A DNA stretch of 64,000 bases from the NCBI GenBank assembly GCA_024803745.1, contig JANJXV010000004.1, forward strand, positions 51,434,858 to 51,498,857, read 5' to 3'. The stretch is from Megascapheus bottae (lineage: Eukaryota; Chordata; Mammalia; Rodentia; Geomyidae). Below are positions 21,446 to 31,800 of the stretch, in pieces. The notes under the pieces are model-generated. The model made no database searches. It saw nothing but the letters and a program-made list of their open reading frames with translations, and was not told where the DNA came from. The position numbers and the translations under genes were made by a program. Each line of letters begins with the position of its first letter. Position 1 is the stretch's first letter.

Positions 21446-22204
21446 CAGAAACTATTGAAAACTGATGTACAAAACCTAAGGGTATTTAACTATAGCATCA
21501 AGAGTGACATTACAACATAGAGAAAAATTTAACTTAGGTTATCTGGAATCCTAAAGTGAGAATGGTAGCATATTAAATTAATTGCCAATAGATAAGCTAA
21601 AAAATTACCAGCTCATAGAAAACTTGATATTGTTTTTTATACTATTTATTAATTGTGTGCTCCATGGGATTAAATTCAGAATTGCTCTTTGCTAGATTGC
21701 CATTCTGCCACTTGAACTGGGATCCTAAATTGACAAGTATCTTAAATAATCTATTGCCAAATAAACTTAGTGGTTCAATGCTTTTCCAATAATAATTACA
21801 GTGCATTTTAGATATAAATTTATAAACTATTTATGACATTATATATGCATATGACACAATTATTTTTTAAATCACCGTTCTCCTAACAATCTGAAATGTT
21901 TTGCAAACTGAAACTCAGAAAGTTGGAAGATAACAGCTCTTCTCCAGAGAAATGATACATATATTTAAATAAATATATGTTAAACTCAAATGTCTGAGAC
22001 AAATAAACATCTCTCCAAAATGACTCATTTAATACTATCTGAAGTAGTTGTACTTTGGAGTAAACCACTGGAAATAAAAGTACCATGGAAGAAACAGAAA
22101 AATAAGAGCATATTCTAACCATGGTGAATAATCTAACACCAAATTTTAAAAAAGAATTAAATTACTGGTTCACATAGCAAGATGTCTGAACACCAAAGTA
22201 TTAG
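21446..22204. other. Unassigned sequence with an ID-like remnant
   Basis: Positions about 21640-21720 weakly match a reverse-strand ID/tRNA-like SINE (GGGATTAAATTCAGAATTGC, CTTTGCTAGATTGCCATTC, ACTTGAACTGGG). The rest is not recognised. Confidence 0.4.
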
Positions 22205-22340
22205 AACACAAACTTGGGAGAAAATGAGGGAAGGGGAGACACTGTTCAAAAAGAAATGTACTCACTACCTGACTTACATAACTGCCATCCCTCTGTACAT
22301 CACCTTTACAATGACAACTTTAAAAAATAATTAAAACATA
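22205..22340 (+). mobile_element. Older L1 3' UTR tail
   Basis: Clean copy of the older module: GGGAGAAAATGAGGGAAGGG, GAGACACTGTTCAAAAAG, AAATGTACTCACTACCTGAC, CATCCCTCTGTACATCACC, TTTACAATGACAAC and an A-rich end. Confidence 0.78.
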
Positions 22341-22377
22341 AATAAATATTGAACAGCACACTTGGAGACATTTTTAA

Positions 22378-22567
22378 GAGGCTTGGAGTTTGGCCTGGTG
22401 GTAGAATGCTTTCCTAGCATGCATGAAGACCCCAGGTTCTATACCTTGGTACCCCAGACATAGAAAAAATGCTGGAAGTGGTGCTGTGGCTCAAGTGGTA
22501 GAGCTCTAGCCTTCAGAAAAGTGCAAGGACAGTGCTCAGGCATTGAGTGTAAGCCTCAAGGAAGCTA
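22378..22567 (+). mobile_element. Type B SINE
   Basis: Dimer with TTGGAGTTTGGCCTGGTGG, CTTTCCTAGCATGCATGAAG, CTGGAAGTGGTGCTGTGGC and GTAGAGCTCTAGCCTTCAG. The 3' end is diverged and has no long A tail. Confidence 0.92.
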
Positions 22568-22809
22568 AAGTAAATTTTATTTCAATTAACCAAAACAGTG
22601 CTTGTCTTAGAGGCAAAAACTAACCAGAAGCCATTGTGGTCAAGAACCTATTTTGATAATGGTTAAAATACCCAGTTTATAAATTTAACAAAATTTGCAC
22701 AATACTATAATCAAACCAAACACTGAATATTTTTTAATTTACTAAACATCATCTATATCTTAAAAGTAAATCTAAACCAAAGGAAAAAAATCATAAAAAT
22801 TATATGAGA

Positions 22810-23046
22810 CCAGATAGAGTGGCTTATGCCTGTAATCCTTACGACTCAGGAGTCGGAGATCTGTGGGTCATGGTTCAAAGCCATCCTGGACATTAACGTC
22901 CTTAAGACTCTTATCTCCAATTAATTACCAGAACACCAGAAGTGGTGCTGTGGCTCAAGGGGTAGAGTGGTAGTCTTGAGTTGAAGAACCCCAAAGACGG
23001 CACCCAGGCCCAGAGTTCGTGTACCGAGACCAAAACAAAAAAAAAG
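22810..23046 (+). mobile_element. Type A SINE with TSD
   Basis: Head (GTGGCTTATGCCTGTAATCC), CTTATCTCCAATTAATTACC block and 3' half (AGAAGTGGTGCTGTGGCTC, GGCCCAGAGTTCGTG) are complete. Short TSD TTATATGAGA at 22800-22809 and 23047-23056 is perfect. Confidence 0.94.
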
Positions 23047-23056
23047 TTATATGAGA

Positions 23057-24597
23057 ACAATTAAGTTAATGCAATTTATATATTTAAATGAAAACGCAAA
23101 TCTCTCCAAATCTCTCCTTGGCCATCCTAATAAAAGTATTACTAATAGTACTTCCATTGTTTATTTGATATAAATCTTCATCAGATTTAATTTTTTCCAT
23201 GTATATGAATTTTAATATCTTACTAAAATGGCATTGATTACTATATTTTCAATGTTATTTTTTCTCTTTTTATTTTTTGTGGGTCATAGCACCACTTCCC
23301 TCAACTTTATTTTTTATTAAAAATGAATGCTATATTCAGTTTTTGAAAGTCTCATTCTTTTAGATACCTACAAAGTGCTGTATGATATAAATATGTCAAA
23401 ATTTATTCTTTAAGTATTTGCAATGTTTTACTTTGCATAATATTTCACACTGATGATAGGCACAGTAGAATTCCTAAATGTGTACAATGAGACCAACTTA
23501 ATGTTTTTTATTACATCTTTGTTTATTACTAGCCTATTTATCTTCCCACCAATGGAGTTTGTTCTTTCACAGGCAGTTTTCACATATGATATTATAAGTG
23601 AAATCTACATATCTCAGTGACAATTAACAAAAAACAGTAAGAAAAGATATATGGATATGCTTGGAATTTATTTTGATTTTTTTCCCCATCATTGTTGTAG
23701 ATTTGGGGAGAGAGGTAAAACAATCACATGGTTCTATGATAATAACTGCCAAACCTTCATATGAAGAACTATCATCCATTGTGTCAAAAACATGCTCTTA
23801 TTTCTTTATACTTCCTACATTTCAACATGCATCCCAATCCTGTGTTTCAATAAATACAAACTGTCTCTGATTTCAGTAATTAAACATGTAAAATGGAATA
23901 AAAAACAATTGTTACTGGTTTGTGAAATGTTTGTGCTTGTAATATATTTTCTTATATTCCCTCATCCGCAGCTGCCTGTATATTAGTGATGTGTGAATGG
24001 GAACTAATCATTTGCTTTTTCATTTTAATTATGAATACATAATTTAGTATACAGGCTTTAAGATATACAGCCAGTTTTTATGTGTTCATTTCCTCTGTTT
24101 CTGTTCATTTAATCTGTATCTGATGTTCACATAGGCCACAGCAAAATACTTTGCACTGTTACTCATAAATTTCATTTAGTGTTTAACTTATAGCCATTTT
24201 AGCCCTTCAGTAAGGTGAGAGATTTTTAGACTATTAAGTGAAAGCATTTTATAAAGACCGTCCATATCAGCCCATGACTTAGCCATCTCCTCAAATGCCT
24301 GCAGACTTCTATAGACTCCAAGACAGAGCCATATGTGGATATCACACTCTGCTTTCTGATTAGTTCACTGATTCTTATTTCTCCTCTCAAAATGTGTGGA
24401 CATTACTTCTTTTAGGGTGTCTAATACTGATTTCTATGTAATCATTCCTTTAAATGGATGGTACTTCCCTGGGGAGTTGTTCTAACATTTATTTACCATA
24501 ATTTCCCATTTTAAATGCAGTAGATGGATACACAGCTGCTTAAAGGCAATTCCTTTGGATATTTTGCTTCTGTCATGTTAAAAAAGCAAAATGAGAA
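23057..24597. other. Unassigned sequence, ~1.5 kb
   Basis: No gene or repeat recognised beyond a possible SINE scrap (TCATAGCACCACTTCC) near 23284. Short frames at 23661-23986 lack motifs. Confidence 0.45.
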
Positions 24598-24657
24598 GGG
24601 GCTGGAAAGATGGCGAGTTGAGCATCTACATAGTAAATCATAAGGCCCTGGGGTAAG
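24598..24657 (+). mobile_element. ID-like SINE monomer
   Basis: GGGGCTGGAAAGATGGCGAG, then TTGAGCATCTACATAGTAA and AAGGCCCTGGGGTAAGCC, resembles a single ID/tRNA-Ala-derived monomer with a diverged promoter. It leads straight into the following simple repeat. Confidence 0.6.
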
Positions 24658-24780
24658 CCACACACAGACACACACACAGATACAGAGAGAAACAGACAGA
24701 CAGAGAGAAACATACAGACAGAGACAGAGACACAGAGACTTAGATAAACAGAAAGAGAAGCAAAGAGAGACTAAAAGAAA
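24658..24780 (+). repeat. (CA)n/(CAGA)n microsatellite
   Basis: CACACAGA, ACAGACAGAGAG and AGACAGAGACAC units with interruptions, probably seeded in the tail of the preceding ID-like element. Confidence 0.9.
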
Positions 24781-24818
24781 AAATAACACAACCAGGGTTG
24801 TTGAAATTTGAACTATAG

Positions 24819-25119
24819 ACAAGAGCCATATAATGTATGATTGTTGTTCTTAATGTACTGTGTTATTTCTCATCTCTTTTTCTGTCCCTTGGTTATCTCA
24901 TATTGTTACAGTATTTTACCTTGTTATCTGATATATTGTATATATGTTTATTTGGTTATCTGAAATATGATAGGGAAGGGGGAAAACAAGATGTGGGGAG
25001 GGCTGGGGAAATGGGGACAAAAAACAAGAGAAAGGGTAGCAATGTTTATAAAGGAATGCACCTTCTATCCGGCGAATACAATGTAACCCTTTTATTAATT
25101 ATAATAAAAATATATTAAA
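24819..25119 (+). mobile_element. Short L1 3' UTR insertion with TSD
   Basis: Sense-strand L1 tail from AAGAGCCATATAATGTATGA through the G-rich tract to CCCTTTTATTAATTATAATA. Flanking repeats AAATTTGAACTATAG (24804-24818) and AAATTTGGACTCTAG (25120-25134) match at 13 of 15 positions. It lacks all ORF2 sequence. Confidence 0.93.
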
Positions 25120-25134
25120 AAATTTGGACTCTAG

Positions 25135-25200
25135 GAAGAGCAATTGTCTATGATGCATGGAACTCGGGGTTCCAGTTCCCAAATCCATGAAAAAAAAGTA
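25135..25200 (+). mobile_element. ID/tRNA-like SINE fragment
   Basis: GAGCAATTGTCTATGATGCA and CGGGGTTCCAGTTCCC (B-box position) followed by poly-A fit the 3' part of an ID-like monomer. It immediately adjoins the L1 TSD, so the L1 may have inserted at its 5' end. Confidence 0.55.
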
Positions 25201-25756
25201 AATTCAAATGCAACATTGTACCTAACTTCATTTTCTTGTCAATGGCTCTATGTATTTGTTTAATTTTTATCAGCTTCTTCATTTTAATTTTTCTGCCATC
25301 TCCTGACCACCACAAAACTTGTAGTTAAATATACCATGCTATTTCTAAGTCTATAGCTCTGCTCCTTTTATCAAGATCATATAAATTATTTCCTGCCTGT
25401 TCCTTACCAGAGCACATCCCATCATGGTTGGTCCTGTTTTAGTCTTATATTTCCTTGAAAGCCTTCCTTTATTGCAATATGTCACACTACAGCCTCTTAA
25501 CTCCGATAGCTCTTTGTGTAATAGACAAAGTCTTCATGAAGACCCATGTAGATAACTCATCATGGGGCTTCTGCAGTCACTGAAGCAAATGTGCAGTTTT
25601 CAAAACTCATATTCAACTCTTTTACTTTTAGATATTTAATTGGGCTGCCTATTCAGCAACAGTTTATGAAATTATAGGCACTTTCTTCATAAACAATATG
25701 TTAATGTTATTAAGCTCTCAGACTAGTGATCCCTAACCCCAAAAGAGCCAAATTCT
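25201..25756. other. Unassigned sequence
   Basis: No repeat, RNA gene or coding region recognised. Confidence 0.5.
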
Positions 25757-25908
25757 TTTTTTCATATATTTTTATTGTAATTAATAGAAGGGTTACGCTA
25801 TATTCACTAGATAGTAGGTGCATTACTTTAATACATTGATACCCTTTCTCATGTCTTGGTCTCCATTTCCCTCCCTCCATCCCCACCCCTCATCTTGTTT
25901 CCGACCCC
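25757..25908 (-). mobile_element. Very short L1 3' UTR insertion
   Basis: Only ~150 bp of L1 3' end, from the T-rich end (CATATATTTTTATTGTAAT) to the CATCTTGTTTCCGACCCC stretch. In sense it starts within the G-rich tract. No TSD is evident. Confidence 0.88.
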
Positions 25909-28163
25909 CTCTACTTGATAACTGGAGTTTACAATCCTACTTCATTGTAGAATCTATTAGACTTCAATTTTACAGAATTATTTTAACACTAGAGATGCTG
26001 AGTATGCTCACAGACAAAAATCAGGGCAGATATTACAGTAGAACTCTGTTTTATAATCCTTGTGGCCTTCAATCAGCAAGCTCAGGACTTGTTTACCTTG
26101 GTCCCCTTTCTGTATCTTCCTAACCTTTCAGTATAGGACCAGTGTAGAACTAAAGAAAATAAGTGTTCTCTCCTAGTCAAGTTCATAATATTATTGGCTT
26201 CTAGATCTCTTGTCTCTCATGCCCCAATCCTCTAACCAAAGATCACTTGAAACCTCCATTTTATTTTTTTAACTCCAAAGTTTTTTTTTAATTTTCCTAC
26301 TTTCATTGGAATTTCTGCCCAGTGCAAGTCATGATGACTGATTCCCTCACAATAGCAAGCTGGGGGAAAAATTGTGTTTACTGGGCCCATTGGACTAGTC
26401 TTTATTTATTTCCACAATCAGAAATCTTTATTTCTTACATTCACTCAAGCACAGCAGAAGTCCCTTGGCTGTGGAGTTTCCCTTTTATTTATCTCATCTA
26501 CACTGCCCTAATGTGAACTGGCCTAACAAATTACCACAGACAGAGTGGCTAAAGCCACCGCATTTAAAATGCTCTTTAGGTAGTGACCTCAGCATCAAAG
26601 TAGCCACAATTAAGGGGACAGAGGAGGGGACAAAGTAGATAGCTTGCACATGAACACATTATTTACCAAAGACTCTCATCTTTAACTATTATTTTATTGT
26701 GGATTGAGATTCAACATATGCATTTAGGGGGACAGAAACATTCCAATTGTTAGTGCAGAAAAAATTTGAATCACTGAGGCTGATAGTGAATGCTCCTGTC
26801 CAAGGGCATGGGATATCCATTAGACCTTTTGCTCTACCTTTACTTGTTCAGTCCTTGTACACAACAGCTTTATGAATGCCACCACATTTGGAAGGCATAA
26901 GTGCTACATGTGGAAGAAGTATTACGCCTGAGTTCAGCACTTTAGGGAGGGGAGAATGGGCATAGCTACATAGATCACTAGAAGGAAGTTGAACAACTTC
27001 ATCTTTGCCTTTAAAAGTTTCCAGAATTTTCCAGATGCCCAAACTGGAAACATAATCTTTTCCCGTCTAAGTATTCTGTTCTGAAATCACAGGACCACTC
27101 CAAGCCCAGGGAAAGCTGCAATCAATACCCTTTTCAATCTGCACTCTCAGTGAACACAATTTAGCAAGGGAACACAAGTAAAGCATTTTCTGATCCGAAA
27201 ACAATAGGAACACAGAGCCATAATGATGTATCTATGTCTCCACTGATATCCTGAAAGAGCAATTTAATTTTGCAGCCAGCCGTGTGTAATTCGAGTGTGA
27301 CACATTAACGAATGGATGGCTGGTCCATCTTCCTGGCTTCCTGTCAGGATTTGGTTCTCCCGATGCCTTTGGGCATAGCAGAGGGAGTTTCAGCCCATTC
27401 ACAACTGCATCCGAAAAAATTAAGGGACATAAATGTGGACTGATGAGGACAGCAGCCATGAGGCAAGAAAATTAATAGTCTCATAGAAAATGATGTGGAG
27501 TGTAGTAACAAATCAGGGAGATATTGACATTTTGCTTTGTTCCTCAGAAGTATTTTAAATGTAATATGGAGTATTTAAATTATTGTTTATTGAACCTATT
27601 TAACATCTGCCATAATTTAAAAATAAGTAAATCAAATAGAATGCCAAACTGTAATTGGATTTCTATCGAATGTATTTTAAATAACATTGAGTTGTACTAC
27701 AAATAGTAGACCAGACGTAATTAACCTAAGTTTGTCCCTAATGCCTTTAAAATAAATTTCAGGGAGAGAGAAGACACAATATGATAGGCAGAGTGAACTT
27801 GTCTTGGCATCCAAGCTCATCTCAAAGTGGAAATGAGTATTAAACAGAATCACCTGCAGATGTCAACTCATCATACCACAGCCTGATCATTATAGCCACT
27901 CAAATCCTTATTCTGAAAATGTGCAAAACACAAAAGCCCATCACAGATACCTGACATTGGAAAGGAGGCAAATAAGACAAGGGCCCAAGACGAAGCAGAA
28001 CTTCCACTGATCACCTTTTGTCAAGAGTTATCCCTAGCTTCTCGGTGACTAAAAGTTATTTAGCAGCATTTGAACGACATAGTTTTAATTTACTGTTTAT
28101 TGTTAATCATCTGCAAGGTAAACTGAATTTTCTTGGTTTTAGAAGTTTCTAAGCTGTCATTTC
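25909..28163. other. Repeat-poor sequence, ~2.3 kb
   Basis: No L1, SINE or microsatellite is seen. Base composition is more even than in the flanks, especially 26700-27520 and 27880-28110. Short frames (26322-26516, 26848-27042, 27232-27459) show no domain or splice pattern I can defend. This is the start of the longest repeat-poor part of the window. Confidence 0.55.
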
Positions 28164-28345
28164 ATTTTTTATTCCCCCAACCCCAAGTTCTGAGGCTTAT
28201 ATTCAGGGCCTGTGTGCTGTCCCTGAGCCTCACGGCTAGCACTGGACCACTTGAGCCACAGCACCATTTCTGGTTCTTTGCTGATTAATTGGAGATAAGA
28301 GCTTCATGGATTATCCTGCTGGTACAACTTAGATGGCCAATTGTA
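28164..28345 (-). mobile_element. Type A SINE, 5'-truncated
   Basis: Reverse strand 3' half and middle: GTGTGCTGTCCCTGAGCC, GACCACTTGAGCCACAGC, CACCATTTCTGGTTC and TGATTAATTGGAGATAAGAG. The B1-like head is lost. Confidence 0.85.
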
Positions 28346-28349
28346 AGAT

Positions 28350-28590
28350 TCTATTGATTAAAATAAGTAAAACAAAATTGACAGTGAAACCTAGTAGATA
28401 CTACGTAGGAAATGAACTATACAACTCAGTTGGGGGGTCAGTTAAAAAGGAGAAAATTTGGGAGAGAATGAGGGAGAGGTGACACTACATTAAAGAAAAT
28501 GTATTCATTACCTGACTTATGTAACCATAAACCCCCTGTACATCTCTTTTACAATAAAGTTTTAAAAAACACAATAAATAAAACAAGTGA
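28350..28590 (+). mobile_element. Older L1 3' UTR, longer copy
   Basis: It extends further 5' than the other copies (CTAGTAGATACTACGTAGG, AATGAACTATACAACTCAG), then GGGAGAGAATGAGGGAGAG, GAAAATGTATTCATTACC, CCCCCTGTACATCTC and TTTACAATAAAGTTTT. The upstream part is shared with 44440-44565, which defines more of this family. Confidence 0.75.
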
Positions 28591-28677
28591 AATCAAAAGT
28601 TCTTCAAAGGTTGTGTTCTTAAGACATTATCTGTCTCTCATATATGCTACAAACACCATAAATTTACTGCCATTTTT

Positions 28678-28796
28678 TTCATATATTTTTATTTAATTAA
28701 TAGAAGGGTTACATGGTATTTGCCAGGTAGATGGTGCATTAATTCCCATACATTGATACCCTTTCACATGTCTTGGTCCCCATTTCCCTCCCCAAC
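28678..28796 (-). mobile_element. 119-bp recent L1 insertion with perfect TSD
   Basis: It holds only the last ~119 bp of the L1 3' UTR. In sense orientation it starts at GGGGAGGGAAATGGGG. TTACTGCCATTTTT at 28664-28677 and 28797-28810 is a perfect 14-bp TSD, and the site reads TT/AAAAATGG on the other strand. Confidence 0.95.
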
Positions 28797-28810
28797 TTAC
28801 TGCCATTTTT

Positions 28811-31800
28811 AACATTGTGTTTCAGTTATTAAATGAATATTTGCTACTTACAAAATTGAGGATGCATGACAGATATAAAAAGTAAAATAAAATTTAGGAA
28901 AAGCAACCCCAATACCAAAAATCTATAAACCTTAATAAAATATCCTAAGAGATTAAATCTGAAATGATCTGATATGTAAAAATAATCATGCATTCATTTT
29001 CTTTCATTTTACATGAACACATTTGTGAGAAGGGAGACAGTGGATTCAGATTTGCAGTGACACTACATATACGCTGTACATAAATTTGCTATTGCTACTA
29101 GAAAGTCTTAATGGTAAAAAATATTCCAGTAATCTCAAATAAATTTATCCTCTAGGAGATATACAGTCAATTGCATGTGGAAATTTTGGCCAGTACTGAA
29201 CGTATCTGCCTCAATCAGACTTTGAACCTGGTTGACTGCTTGTTTGTGTTTGTTTTCACTGCTTAATCAATCATAATAGAGCTACAGCCAATGATTAAAA
29301 TAGATAAACAGAAACAAGGGAGTCATTAATAGGAAAACTCTTAGAGGCTTTTCCAGTAGGTCTGGGTGGGACCTACCATCGGAATTATTAACTATTGGGT
29401 GACTTGATTGAAGGTTCCTAGGATTTAACTTCGAAAACTCCTAATCTGGAAAGATTTAAATTGCATTTACCAAAACAAGGCTGTGGACCCGAACATTTTA
29501 TTAATGTGTCTACAGAGGAAATAAAATGTGATGATAGTAACAAAAATGGCACAAAATCCTGTGCTATTTGCAGCCTACTAATGACTGGAAAATCTGTAAG
29601 GCTCTTCAAAGTAGATGCAGGAGTTTTCCACAAGCACGTAAAGAGATGTTGTTCAAAGCTCTTGCCTAGTAATTATCAAGCCATAATTTATCTATTATCG
29701 TTTTATTTAGAGAAAAATTGGTTTGTAATAAATTTGGTTCATATAAATCAGTCTGGCTATCCTACATGAAGATGAAGCCTGTCTGTCTCGGTATGAAATA
29801 TAATATAATGTGGCATTTTTGTTAGCATGAGGTGGATAGTAGAATCCATCTTGATGTCCTGTGTATATGATTGCATTTTGGTTTTGATCTATTCTTTGGT
29901 GGAATTAATATTTGAATTCTGGGTCTCACATTTTCTAGGCTTGTGCTCTTTCAGTTAAGTCATACCTCCAATCCCTGGTTTTATCTGTTTATTTTCAGGC
30001 TAGAATCTCACACACTTTTCTGCCTAAGCTATCATGTAACCTAAACCTTAAAACTGGTTTCATGTGTGTATGGATAATGCAAAGCTTTTGCACTCTTGAG
30101 AACTAAACACTGCCTAAGTTACCAGGTAACTTAGTTAAATCAAAACAACATTTTTTTGGCCTTAACATGAAACAGAATTTCATGTAAAGGTTTGCAGACA
30201 TCTACCTGGCTCTTGAATTGCCCTTGTCACTCCCTTCTGCTTCATACCAAGACCTTAAAGAAATACAATTTTTTGGACAAGAAGGTTGTAATTGTATAAT
30301 GTAGTTGATCCAAGGTAATGACAGAAAATTTCAATTGTATTTTAAATCACATAGGAATTTTTTTAAAAAGTCAAAACACTTCAATCTAGTATCATACAAC
30401 TAATTTCACAACCAAATCTAACTAGCATGTCTTCCTCTTGTGGTGCTACTTAGTTTTTCTGTGAATAAGAATCACTCATGGAATTTATACTTGAGGTATG
30501 TATCATTAGCACTTTAGAACTCAGATTCTGAATTTGTTAGATTGCTATCTCTAAGAAGTAAGGGTCTAGAGTATATCCCTTTTTTCTGTTTCTATGTATT
30601 TATTTTGTCTCTAAATCCCTCTGTTTCTATCTCCTCTCTCTGTTTCTCATACCAGTCTCTGTCTTTCTTTTCTTCATCCTGTGTCCATTTTTCTCTATGC
30701 CTCAAGCTGTGTTTTGCCCACAGGCTAAAATTCTACTTAGCATATTCAGATTATTGAAATCCTAATTGTAGAATTCAAGCCCGGGTAAAGTCAAACGTTT
30801 GCTGTCTTGGTTAAAAAGCTTGGGCTGCTAAGAATTCTGGCCTCAATGCATTCTTCTCTCCTGATAATTTATTGAAAAAGACATGGAGATACTCTCTTAT
30901 GCATGCAATTGTCAATGTACATTGGTGTAAAATATAGCAAGTTAAACATTCTTACAGAAGAAAAGAATATACAGCAACAGGCCAGTGACAATAATTTTTA
31001 TGTACAGTCATGAAGGAAAACAAATATTTGGAATATCTATCTGCATGCTGCTGCCTAGAGTACTTCTCTTTTTAAAGTTCTTCTGTTCAAGTCTTAAAGG
31101 TTTCTCACCAAATTATGATTTGATAAGTTCCAGTCCCACTGTCATTGGTTATCAAATTCAAATACTTATGTTCCTGCATAATGAGTAACTATGGAGAAGC
31201 AAAGTGAGTCATAGTTACCCAAATAAAAACTCCCTAATAAATAATTTTGTTTTATGCATCTATGTATCCAAAAAAGTCTTACGTGGTCCCACACCATTTA
31301 TAAAAATTTGGGGGACTTCTGTAAACTGTATAAGGGGCTCATTATGGCTTTCAAGTGGATCGGGAAGCCAAGAACCCTCCTCATCCTTCATCACTGCCTG
31401 ACTTCAAACAAAAAATCAATGATCAGCCTCCAGGAAAGGAAGAAAAAACAGAAATGGGATAATTTGAGGCAAGTTATTCAGTACTGTAAATGAATAAAGA
31501 AAAGTCTGAATCTTCTCAGTGTTCCATTGTATCAGTGTCTTCGTTTCTCAATTAGAGGTTCAGTATTTTGCACCGTGGTATGATGAAATCACCTCATGAA
31601 ACTGGACAGACAGACATTGATGAAATTGGAATTCATATATCTTTAAATCTTATCATCAATATCTAATTGGATTTTATCACTTAATCTGAGCCTTCAGTTT
31701 TTAGAAGGCAAAAATCCAGTGAAAATTGCTAGAACATTCTTCTGAAAAGAGGCCAATCAAGCTGACCTTTTCTGAAGGGCCATGAAAGACGAAACATGAT

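Noticed and set aside
24511..24822. 103-codon reverse frame rich in CLSLCLS
   Set aside because: Translation of the CAGA/CA microsatellite.
29461..29769. 102-codon forward frame with several Cys residues (CCSK, CAIC)
   Set aside because: The Cys pattern does not fit a zinc-finger spacing I know, and there is no splice structure. A search would settle it, but I do not call it a gene.
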